From Candidatus Heimdallarchaeota archaeon LC_3 (GTDB lineage: Archaea > Asgardarchaeota > Heimdallarchaeia > Hodarchaeales > LC-3): 12,631 nucleotides of DNA. Shown piece by piece: positions 1 to 6,098 of the stretch. The notes beneath the pieces were generated by a model that saw nothing but the letters and a program-made list of their open reading frames with translations, did no database searches and was not told the DNA's origin. The translations under genes and the position numbers were made by a program. Position 1 is the stretch's first letter. Each line of letters starts with the position of its first letter. The stretch lies in contig MDVS01000112.1 of assembly GCA_001940645.1 (NCBI GenBank), positions 1 to 12,631 of the forward strand, in the 5' to 3' direction.

Positions 1-129
1 CTAATTACTCAATTAAATTAACTAGCTAATTACTCAATTAAATTAACTAGCTAATTACTCAATTAAATTAACTAGCTAATTACTCAATTAAATTAACTAG
101 CTAATTACTCAATTAAATTAACTAGCTAA
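1..129. repeat. Tandem repeat, five perfect 25-bp units
   Basis: Five identical 25-bp units, each beginning CTAATTACTCAATTA and ending AACTAG, run head to tail from base 1 to 125. A CTAA stub follows before the sequence diverges. The array starts exactly at the window edge, so its true length is unknown. The junctions between units form an imperfect dyad centred on AGCT. There are no spacers, so this is not a CRISPR array. It could be an iteron- or centromere-like site, a minisatellite, or a contig-end artefact. Confidence 0.95.
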
Positions 130-376
130 ATTTAGAACTTCATAAGTGAGAGAACGTAGTCAGTGAATTTCATTATTAATCTAATTGCATATATCTTATA
201 ATTACCCAAATTTTAATAAAAAATTAATAAAAAATTTACACAAAGTTAAGAATTCTGATTAATATTGGTAAACTCGGTCATGAGTATTTTAAATCAAATA
301 ATTTCATTAATGAAAAATATATTTATTCATAATTAAAAATATTAATCAATGTATATAATGGATTTAGGAATTTTTA
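130..376. other. Non-coding AT-rich leader with no clear feature
   Basis: Nothing gene-like is visible on either strand. The stretch is almost pure A and T, with short A-rich duplications around 215-236 (AAAAAATTAAT-like). It separates the tandem array from the first gene and holds that gene's promoter at its right end. Confidence 0.6.
351..358 (+). promoter_or_regulatory. TATA-like box of the HEPN gene
   Basis: GTATATAA centred about 22 bases before the ATG at 377. There is no Shine-Dalgarno site next to that ATG. This spacing fits an archaeal TATA box serving a leaderless or nearly leaderless transcript, but in DNA this AT-rich a chance match is easy. Confidence 0.4.
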
Positions 377-1384
377 ATGAATAAAGGGAAACTTAAAATA
401 GATTTTAAAAAGAGAAATGATTATAGAGTCAAAATAGAAGCATTATTACCAATATGTCTTTATTTAGAAGATGATATTTATCATATTAATTTTTCAAATA
501 GAATAGCTGATATTAAAATAAAAAGAATTGATAATAGAAATCACCCTTTAAGAAAAATGTTCCCAATTACAGAAAAAGATGACATCCGAATTGTTAACAA
601 TCATTATAACGAGTTTTCAAGGACAAGATTCATTATAATATTTAAACCGACAATAAATGAATTAAAAAAATTTAATGACTCAAAAAACTGGGATACTGAT
701 CCGTTTACAGAAAGATCCATAGATCCATTGTTTAATATTGGTATAAATTTAATAAATAAATTCATAATTAATTATAAATATTTGGTAAAAGATTTTGGAA
801 TAACTACTTTAACACCATGGGAAATAAATGACTATTTATTAAATATTGGTTATTTTGACGATACTCCTAATAAATTTATATCAGTATTCAGGTCCAAACA
901 TTTAAGTGCGAGTGGAATAATTCAAGTTGGGAAAAATACGAAATTTAATAACAGTAATATAAGAAGTGAATTATTAAAAAGACTAAAAAAAGATTCATCA
1001 ATCAATATTTGGGATAAATTATTATTAAACAGCAGATTTTTATATATCCATGGATCATATTCTGAAGCAACTGTACAAAGCTTTAGCGCTTTAGAATATT
1101 TTCTCAATAACTTTTTTAGAAATATGCTTAGGAAAAACGGAAAATCAACCATGGAAATAGAAAAAATTCTAAAAAGAGCAACTACAGAGAGATTATTAGG
1201 TGAAATAATGAGAGAAGCTATTGGGAAAAACCTTTCTGAATTATCAAATGATTTATGGTTAAAATTTTTAAAATATAAAAAGAAAAGAAATCAAGTAGTC
1301 CATCAAGCGTATTTAATTGAGAGAAATGAAGCAAATAATGCAATCGAAACTTTTATGGAAATTATAAATCAGATAAGCATATAA
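377..1384 (+). CDS. HEPN-domain protein, probable RNase or RNA-binding
   Basis: A 335-residue protein with no membrane segment. The C-terminal part (about 212-335) is helical. It contains SFSALEYFLNNF (residues 235-246), like the first helix of Apea-type HEPN domains, and then KKRNQVVHQ, where R304 and H309 make the Rx4H motif (RNxxxH form) used by many HEPN RNases. Residues 1-210 are a mixed charged and hydrophobic region I do not recognise. HEPN proteins are commonly toxins, abortive-infection effectors or RNA-processing subunits. No antitoxin-like partner (MNT or nucleotidyltransferase) is adjacent, so a solitary RNase or defence role is inference. The start is the ATG behind the TATA-like box. 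The HEPN call is fairly firm; catalytic activity is not shown. Confidence 0.65.
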   Translation: MNKGKLKIDFKKRNDYRVKIEALLPICLYLEDDIYHINFSNRIADIKIKRIDNRNHPLRKMFPITEKDDIRIVNNHYNEFSRTRFIIIFKPTINELKKFNDSKNWDTDPFTERSIDPLFNIGINLINKFIINYKYLVKDFGITTLTPWEINDYLLNIGYFDDTPNKFISVFRSKHLSASGIIQVGKNTKFNNSNIRSELLKRLKKDSSINIWDKLLLNSRFLYIHGSYSEATVQSFSALEYFLNNFFRNMLRKNGKSTMEIEKILKRATTERLLGEIMREAIGKNLSELSNDLWLKFLKYKKKRNQVVHQAYLIERNEANNAIETFMEIINQISI

Positions 1385-1479
1385 AAATAAAACAGAAAGA
1401 AATAATGATAATGTTTATCAACAAAGGATTAGGTCAATTTTTATTAATATCACTAGAAAACGTGAAAGTAAAAAAATTG

Positions 1480-1491
1480 TCGAATATTCGA
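1480..1491. other. 12-bp perfect palindrome TCGAATATTCGA
   Basis: A perfect self-complementary dodecamer in the gap between the HEPN gene and the minus-strand protease remnant. It could be a dyad operator or a weak hairpin at the end of convergent transcripts. No T-run follows it, so it is not a typical terminator. Confidence 0.3.
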
Positions 1492-1504
1492 AACGGTAGG
1501 ATTC

Positions 1505-1858
1505 TTACACGGGGTTTATTTTTACTAATGTTTTTTGGAAATTTAAATTGAATTTTTCTTGCCAATCCCGACCTAAGAGGACTTCATCCGATTGTGTTAA
1601 CCCTATTTCTATATTATCATATTTCTTCATCGGTAATCTTTGGGAAAAACTTCTAGAGTAGTTTGAACTAGCAATTCTAGCAGAATAATTATCAATTTGA
1701 AAATAATCAAAATCTAAATCACTGATTTCCTGATAATTAAATGGGTCAATAATGTTTTTATTTTCCTGCACCTTATCGAAATTTATTTGAGCTTTTGGAA
1801 TAAATTTTGTTATAAATGCAGGTTGAATAATTGCATTTACTTTATTGCTAAAGCTATC
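1505..1858 (-). pseudogene. Remnant of a retropepsin-like (clan AA) aspartyl protease
   Basis: The minus strand is open from a stop at 1859-1861 to the TAA at 1505-1507. The only start inside is a GTG at 1769-1771, which would give 88 residues. The C-terminal end, IEIGLTQSDEVLLGRDWQEK followed by FNLNF, resembles the LLGRDxLxKFxLxF segment that closes retropepsin-like proteases (basis: recognised pattern). Further upstream, NAIIQPAFITKFIPKAQI aligns with the expected AIIDTGAFITxIPK active-site strand, but the catalytic Asp-Thr-Gly is replaced by Gln-Pro, one residue shorter. No start codon precedes this, and the upstream frame is closed. I read it as a 5'-truncated, catalytically dead relic. 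A short expressed 88-residue protein is possible but less likely. Confidence 0.5.
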
Positions 1859-2018
1859 CTATCAATTTTTGATTGATATAGAGTTTTCAGTACTACATAA
1901 ATATGGAATAGTTTTTTTCTCTAAAAATTTATATTTTAATAGTCGGGGCATCCTTTAGACACTAGGATTTTATAGTATTAGCTTTGGATTCTCAGTATCA
2001 ACTCTTGGATTAATTTTA

Positions 2019-2705
2019 ATGTTTAGCAATTATGGGAAATTAATGATATTATTTTTATCTAATGACTTTAATCTAGCTGAGAATATTAATGGTTATATTT
2101 CTCTTATTTCCGTATTCGGGGGCGTAATTCTAATTTTACTTGGTTTTGTTACAATGATTCTTATTGATAATCAAGAAAAGAAGATAATTGTAAATAGGGT
2201 AATTCAAAGGATAAGAAAAAGAAAGACAAAAGATTTCACAGAGATTAATCCTGTTGATGTATACCAAAGGCCAATTGATCATGGACCAATCAATAGAAAA
2301 CCTAGACCAGAACCAGAACCAAAACCAGCTATACTAGGTCATCTTGAATCTGAAAAAGAAAAGACACATGGTCTCACACCTACACAATGGAAAGAATTAC
2401 AACAACAAGGATTTTCACAAGAAGAAGCGGTAACAAAAGTGAATTTGGAAAGACAGAAAGAAATCTATTCAAAAATAAGTAAAATAGAACAAGATTTGGA
2501 GGAAAAAAACAGAATTAAGGAAGAAAAGAAAAAAATTGAAGAAGATAGAATAAGAGCTAATTTACCACCTGAAAAACGCTCACCTGATCAAACATTAACT
2601 CCCTCCGAATGGAAATTATTGAAAAGTAAGGGATTGACTCGTGAACAAGCTATTAAATTCAAGAAATCAGGAAAATCATTAGAGGATGCTGAATCCTCGT
2701 CGTAA
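2019..2705 (+). CDS. Membrane-anchored protein with two LTPxxWKxLxxxG motifs
   Basis: A 228-residue protein. A transmembrane helix spans about 25-50, followed by a basic stretch (RIRKRK), a proline-rich linker (KPRPEPEPKPA, 94-104), motif copy 1 LTPTQWKELQQQGFSQEEAV (119-138), a charged coiled-coil-like helix (about 144-180), and motif copy 2 LTPSEWKLLKSKGLTREQAI (193-212). The basic residues after the helix suggest a cytoplasmic C-terminal part. The duplicated helix-turn-helix-sized motif may be a protein-protein or membrane-proximal scaffold; the family is unknown to me. The start is uncertain. The same frame upstream (1959-2018) reads as a second hydrophobic helix (FSVSTLGLILMF) but has no ATG, GTG or TTG and begins after a TAG, so the N-terminus may be truncated or frameshifted. 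Confidence 0.6.
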   Translation: MFSNYGKLMILFLSNDFNLAENINGYISLISVFGGVILILLGFVTMILIDNQEKKIIVNRVIQRIRKRKTKDFTEINPVDVYQRPIDHGPINRKPRPEPEPKPAILGHLESEKEKTHGLTPTQWKELQQQGFSQEEAVTKVNLERQKEIYSKISKIEQDLEEKNRIKEEKKKIEEDRIRANLPPEKRSPDQTLTPSEWKLLKSKGLTREQAIKFKKSGKSLEDAESSS

Positions 2706-3162
2706 GGAAGTAAATTTTAAAAATATTAACAATTTTACTTATTGCAACCTTGATACTTATGATGGAGGAAGAAGAGACGTTTATTGAGTGATATACTATG
2801 AGAAGTTAAAGTGTTTTTTTAAATCATAGAATTTTTTGTACTTTAGAGGTTAAAAACAAAATAAAATTGCCAATAATAACTAATAAATTAGTGATTGTAG
2901 ATTTAGTTAAAAGAAGTTTGTCCACATTCAGAATTGATTTTAAAAAAAAGGAAAGAGAAATTAAGTTGATTTTATAAATATATTACAAAAATAATTTTAA
3001 AAGTGTCAATATTTTCTTTATTTTCTAATATTAATTTACTAATCTACAAAACTTCTATTAGAAACAGAATTTATAAATCAAGGAGTAATTATAGCTAAGG
3101 CCTTAAAATGTAAATAAGACTCAAATATATTTAAAATATGATATTTAATTAATGAAAATTAT
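2706..3162. other. 457-base gap without a convincing gene
   Basis: No supported gene is present. The longest open stretches are about 50 codons, lack ATG/GTG/TTG starts and show no family signal. One hydrophobic peptide frame (ILTILLIATLILMM, about 2727-2768) is open but has no proper start and ends at once. T-runs at 2814-2820 and 2832-2837 may terminate the upstream gene. Confidence 0.5.
2814..2837 (+). terminator. T-rich stretch, possible archaeal terminator
   Basis: A run of seven T at 2814-2820 and another of six T at 2832-2837 lie about 110 bases after the end of the 2019-2705 gene. Archaeal termination commonly uses oligo-T without a hairpin, and none is seen here. The assignment is weak because T-runs are common in this DNA. 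Confidence 0.3.
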
Positions 3163-3261
3163 GTGAATATATTAGTCATCGATGAAGAAGAAAGAGATTC
3201 TTTGAGAAAAATAATACTCACATTGTAAGATTTCGATCTCTAGAGCGAAATTATATTGGAT
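3163..3261 (+). pseudogene. Broken N-terminus of a response-regulator receiver domain
   Basis: From a GTG at 3163 the frame reads NILVIDEEERDSLRKIILTL and then meets TAA (3226-3228), DFDL, and TAG (3241-3243). The opening matches the first strand and helix of CheY-like receivers: a hydrophobic ILVxD strand, the acidic pair after it, and a helix of the xRxxLxxIL type. The phospho-acceptor region never appears. I read this as a decayed receiver start just ahead of the next gene. The match covers only about 22 residues, so coincidence remains possible. Confidence 0.35.
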
Positions 3262-3270
3262 TATAGAAGA

Positions 3271-3274
3271 AGGA
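3271..3274 (+). promoter_or_regulatory. Shine-Dalgarno AGGA that supports a TTG start
   Basis: AGAAGGAT ends six bases before the TTG at 3281. No in-frame ATG exists for more than 190 codons downstream, and the frame upstream of the TTG contains no other start before a TAA at 3212. This site therefore decides the start of the next gene. Confidence 0.5.
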
Positions 3275-3280
3275 TTTATA

Positions 3281-4378
3281 TTGACTAATGTTTTGAAAAC
3301 GGATATTCCTAAATGGGCAATACCAACTGAGGAAATACCTGTTTATGTTGAGTGGAACAGAGATATTACTTGGGATCAGCTTTTAATAAAATTTCCGAAA
3401 GATATCCACATTCTAGAAGTATCTAACGTAGAAAATTTTGAAGTAGATTTCAAAACAAACATCTGTAAGATAGATAAAGTCTTTTCTGCAATTGATAACT
3501 CAATCAATTTCTATATTGTAGCTTTAGTTACTTCATCTGTTACTGAAGCAGTACAAAGACAAGAAAAGATCGAATTTTTAATTTATAATAAAGGAGTTTT
3601 ATTAGATCAAACTTTTGACCATCTAAGAATATTTAGACCAAAATTAGAAATTTTCACTATACCTAATACTCAGATAGTTATCATTGACAAAGGATCTAAA
3701 GGTAAATTCCCAATAGGATTAAAATTATTTGGTTTTGGAGATGTAAGGTTCAAATTTGATTTTATAACTGAAGGAATTGTAACGACTTCCTTAGGAAACA
3801 TCAAAGAGAGTTTATTAAGAAAATTTCTAAAATATTTACACGATGTAGGACCTACAATGAATTCAAAGATAAATTCTGTAGATAATAGTAATGATAAGAT
3901 CAAAAAAGAAACAAGCTTGGAATTACATCCTAATTTACTTGAAGAGATAATTTCTGAAGCAAAAAACATTTTACAGGCTGATGATATTAATCTAGATATT
4001 GACATAACAGAATCTGAGTGGAAACAAGTAATAGAACCCTTAAATCTTATTGAAGATGACTTATTATCAATTTTTAAGAATTTTCTCTACGATCTTTTAA
4101 CTGATACTAAGCGAAAGTATCCAGGAGAGACTCTAGAAAATCAAACTCCGATAATTGCTGTAGAAAATCCAGATATTTTTGTTAACACCAAGAGCCTTAA
4201 AATACAAGCTAAATACCTTGATGTACTAGATAATGAATACAAATCTAATGTAATTGAAATTCCAGTTATGGATGAAAGAAAAAACAAAAAAACATTTCCT
4301 GATCTTAAATTTCAGTTTAATCCTGACAATTTAGAAATGAAACAAATCGAAGGAGTAGAAAAATATGAATTCAAATAA
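3281..4378 (+). CDS. Unknown soluble protein, first gene of a two-gene operon
   Basis: A 365-residue protein with a TTG start and no signal peptide or membrane helix. Residues 1-175 are dominated by alternating hydrophobic strands (VYVEW, LLIKF, NFYIVALV, KIEFLIY, KLEIF, QIVII, GLKLFGFGDVRFKFDF). This is consistent with one or two beta-sandwich, Ig- or arrestin-like domains. Residues about 175-280 look helical, with a polar acidic linker (195-215), and the tail is strand-rich again. No catalytic motif or metal-binding cluster is visible and I do not recognise the family. The last 14 bases overlap the start of the next gene, so the two products are very likely made together and may bind each other. 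A remnant of a receiver domain lies directly upstream. The function is unknown. Confidence 0.7.
   Translation: MTNVLKTDIPKWAIPTEEIPVYVEWNRDITWDQLLIKFPKDIHILEVSNVENFEVDFKTNICKIDKVFSAIDNSINFYIVALVTSSVTEAVQRQEKIEFLIYNKGVLLDQTFDHLRIFRPKLEIFTIPNTQIVIIDKGSKGKFPIGLKLFGFGDVRFKFDFITEGIVTTSLGNIKESLLRKFLKYLHDVGPTMNSKINSVDNSNDKIKKETSLELHPNLLEEIISEAKNILQADDINLDIDITESEWKQVIEPLNLIEDDLLSIFKNFLYDLLTDTKRKYPGETLENQTPIIAVENPDIFVNTKSLKIQAKYLDVLDNEYKSNVIEIPVMDERKNKKTFPDLKFQFNPDNLEMKQIEGVEKYEFK
4351..4355 (+). promoter_or_regulatory. Shine-Dalgarno AGGAG inside the upstream gene
   Basis: AGGAG sits nine bases before the ATG at 4365, inside the final codons of the upstream gene. It sets the start of the downstream gene and implies coupled translation across the 14-base overlap. 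Confidence 0.65.
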
Positions 4379-5324
4379 TATAAAAACAGGACTGAGCACA
4401 GCAAAAGCATCAATAAAGGCTGCAAAAGAAATATCTGAAAAAATAAACCTATTAAGAAAAATATCTGAGTATTTTTCTCCCTTTGAACAATCAACAAAAA
4501 AAGTTGAAATTAACTATCAATCAAGAAAGATGAGGTTTGAATTAATAATTGAAACACCGGAGAATGTCAAGAAAAAGAAAAGAAAAGTAAAAATTCCTAA
4601 AATCGAAGGATTTTCAGTAGGATACGTCCAAAATGATTATTTTCAAACTATTGAAAATCCATGGAAAGAAGAGGAAAGTCACTGGATTCTCCCAATAGAG
4701 AAAATCAATGGATCTAGATTTTTAATTGAATTAAATGGAGAAATTGATAGAAGATCCTTGCAAAACCTAATTAAAGTTTTTTCCTCTGCTAATCGTGATT
4801 ATACAAAAGAAAACGATAAATATTTATTAAATGCACATATTAAGAACATAGAATTGTTTGAAAAAAGCTATAAAGAACTTACAATTGAAGGCGTTCCTTT
4901 TTTGGTCAAAGTTGAGCTAAAAAAAGCTGTTTCACCAATCTTGCCAAAACATCTTCAATCAAGAGTCTATGCTCACCAAAGATTAATAGAAACAGCAAAA
5001 GGAAGTAATAGAGTGGCTTTTCATCAAGCAAGATTAGCAGTAAAACGAGCAGAAAGAGAAGGATGGAGTATAGAAACTGTTAAATCCTTTATATCAAAAG
5101 TTACTGACTTAAACTTCTTTAAACCATTTATTGAAGTATCTGGTGCTTTTAATTTATCAAAATTAGAACATGGTCATTTTGAAGATGACTTTATTCTGCC
5201 AAAAACAATTGATGTCAACACGGAAACAAATTTAACTCTAAAACAGCCAAATTCGCGTGGAGAATTGATTTTTCAAAGAAAGAATTTCCAAGAAGCATTG
5301 ACACATGCGATCGACAAAGTATGA
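4365..5324 (+). CDS. Unknown soluble protein, second gene of the operon
   Basis: A 319-residue protein with no membrane segment or signal peptide. Residues 8-38 form an amphipathic, Ala/Lys-rich helix. Residues 47-190 are strand-rich with a strongly basic loop (KKKKRKVK, 69-76) and a Trp-containing segment (ENPWKEEESHWILP, 97-110). Residues 195-250 are helical (QSRVYAHQRLIETAKGSNRV, then HQARLAVKRAEREGWS), and the C-terminus (255-319) is mixed. The helical Ala/Arg/Lys block with paired His resembles a binding helical bundle more than an enzyme core; no catalytic signature is seen. The alternation of beta-rich and helical parts mirrors its upstream partner, and the overlap suggests a complex. 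The basic loop could contact nucleic acid or acidic lipid, which is inference only. Confidence 0.7.
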   Translation: MNSNNIKTGLSTAKASIKAAKEISEKINLLRKISEYFSPFEQSTKKVEINYQSRKMRFELIIETPENVKKKKRKVKIPKIEGFSVGYVQNDYFQTIENPWKEEESHWILPIEKINGSRFLIELNGEIDRRSLQNLIKVFSSANRDYTKENDKYLLNAHIKNIELFEKSYKELTIEGVPFLVKVELKKAVSPILPKHLQSRVYAHQRLIETAKGSNRVAFHQARLAVKRAEREGWSIETVKSFISKVTDLNFFKPFIEVSGAFNLSKLEHGHFEDDFILPKTIDVNTETNLTLKQPNSRGELIFQRKNFQEALTHAIDKV

Positions 5325-5392
5325 AAAAATCACATTGGATAAGTTCCATATTCTGAACTTCAGCACAATTCATTTTGTTGCTACAATAGTTA

Positions 5393-5605
5393 TCATTCGA
5401 CATCTATCTCATCTTTATGGCAGTTTTGGCAGATTGTATACATACGAACCCCTAACCATGGTTGTAAGATATTGAAAAACGATTTTGTTCTTATTTGAAC
5501 TACTTCTCTGCCAATGTAACCATTAAACAGGTTTTTGAAATTGATGAATCAATCCAATCCTTTTGGAGACAATCTCTCTCTATTCTCAATAGATATAATA
5601 CAGTA
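5393..5605 (-). pseudogene. Broken coding fragment ending in a CxxC motif
   Basis: One minus-strand frame reads 71 codons with a single internal TGA (5549-5551). After that stop it reads FINFKNLFNGYIGREVVQIR, then a Trp/Pro-containing stretch (SFFNILQPWLGVRMYTI), then CQNCHKDEIDVE and a TGA (5393-5395). The residue mix, the CxxCH pair (5420-5431) and the continuation before the TGA (RERLSPKGLD) look like genuine protein. No ATG starts it and a TAA closes it upstream at 5606-5608. I read it as the 3' end of a decayed gene with a possible zinc-binding tail. The family is not recognised. A TGG-to-TGA change would explain the internal stop. Confidence 0.35.
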
Positions 5606-5689
5606 TTAAAAATCTAGATTAACGTTTTTCTTAAAATAATAACATATTCAATATCTCATATTCCGTGATATATCGTGTTTCGAAATATA

Positions 5690-5696
5690 TTTATAT
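5690..5696 (+). promoter_or_regulatory. TATA box of the padR-type gene
   Basis: TTTATAT lies 31-37 bases before the ATG at 5727. That spacing places transcription start near 5718-5722 and leaves room for a very short leader. Confidence 0.45.
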
Positions 5697-5702
5697 CCGT
5701 TA

Positions 5703-5712
5703 TATGTACATA
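5703..5712. promoter_or_regulatory. Palindrome TATGTACATA, candidate PadR operator
   Basis: A perfect 10-bp palindrome lies between the TATA box and the start codon of the PadR-type gene. PadR-family operators typically contain ATGT and ACAT half-sites, which this palindrome contains (known for the family). A repressor bound here would block transcription initiation, so autoregulation of the PadR-membrane protein pair is the natural reading. The upstream stretch 5670-5692 also carries dyad-like ATATATC and TTCGAA elements. Confidence 0.5.
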
Positions 5713-5726
5713 ATAATGAAACATTT

Positions 5727-6089
5727 ATGAGTATAAAAATTTCAAACTGGGTCCAAGATAGTATAAATTCACTCATTTATCTATTAATTTTAGAAATAAT
5801 TATAAAAAAACCAGTATACGGTTATTTAATTCAAAATGAGATCGAAAATAATATCCAGAAGATATTTTCTTCTTATACCCTCAGTTTCAGTAGTCTTTAT
5901 ACCATATTGAGAAAATTGGAGACAAAATTAGGTTTAATAAAAACAATAGACTGTCCTGAATCCCAAGATGTTAGAGAAAAAGCAAGAAGATGTTATGAAG
6001 TTACAAAAAAGGGAGTACAAACATACCAGAGTAGTTGGGAAGATTGGAAAAAATTTATGAAGTTATTAAAAACATTAGACATAGAATGA
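5727..6089 (+). CDS. PadR-family winged-helix transcriptional regulator
   Basis: A 120-residue protein of typical PadR length. The N-terminal helix (IYLLILEIIIKKPVYGYLIQ, 17-36) matches the LLxxPxYGYxL signature of the family. The recognition helix follows at 52-66 (LSFSSLYTILRKLET, the counterpart of SxGxLYxxLxxLE), then the wing (GLIKT to RRCYEVTKKG, 69-96) and a short C-terminal dimerisation helix (104-117). It probably binds the palindrome in its own promoter as a dimer and represses the operon until a ligand or the membrane partner relieves it. The next gene starts nine bases on, encoding a HAAS-like membrane protein, a well-known genomic partner of PadR regulators. The cysteine at 76 is isolated. 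Confidence 0.9.
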   Translation: MSIKISNWVQDSINSLIYLLILEIIIKKPVYGYLIQNEIENNIQKIFSSYTLSFSSLYTILRKLETKLGLIKTIDCPESQDVREKARRCYEVTKKGVQTYQSSWEDWKKFMKLLKTLDIE

Positions 6090-6091
6090 GG
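6088..6091 (+). promoter_or_regulatory. Shine-Dalgarno GAGG overlapping the padR stop codon
   Basis: GAGG overlaps the TGA of the regulator gene and sits seven bases before the ATG at 6099. This indicates translational linkage of regulator and membrane partner. Confidence 0.6.
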
Positions 6092-6098
6092 TTTTTTA

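Noticed and set aside
1..129. CRISPR array
   Set aside because: Units are directly adjacent with no spacers.
922..1152. Minus-strand open frame inside the HEPN gene
   Set aside because: It is antisense to a clear gene, and its Leu/Phe-rich composition is what Lys/Asn-rich sense codons give when read backwards.
1403..1549. Plus-strand frame from ATG 1403, about 48 codons
   Set aside because: No ribosome-binding site or family signal, and it overlaps the protease relic whose frame looks more protein-like.
3670..4005. Minus-strand 111-codon frame
   Set aside because: Shadow of the 3281-4378 gene; its Ser/Leu-rich composition mirrors the sense codons.
5215..5403. Minus-strand frame with several cysteines
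   Set aside because: Mostly antisense to the end of the 4365-5324 gene; the cysteines come from reversed Ala/Thr-type codons and have no spacing pattern.
5611..5620. Palindrome AATCTAGATT as an operator
   Set aside because: Short, AT-rich and more than 60 bases upstream of the TATA box; likely chance.
5716..5730. Four-codon frame ATG AAA CAT TTA TGA overlapping the padR start
   Set aside because: It looks like a leader peptide coupled by ATGA, but at this length and base composition it is expected by chance.
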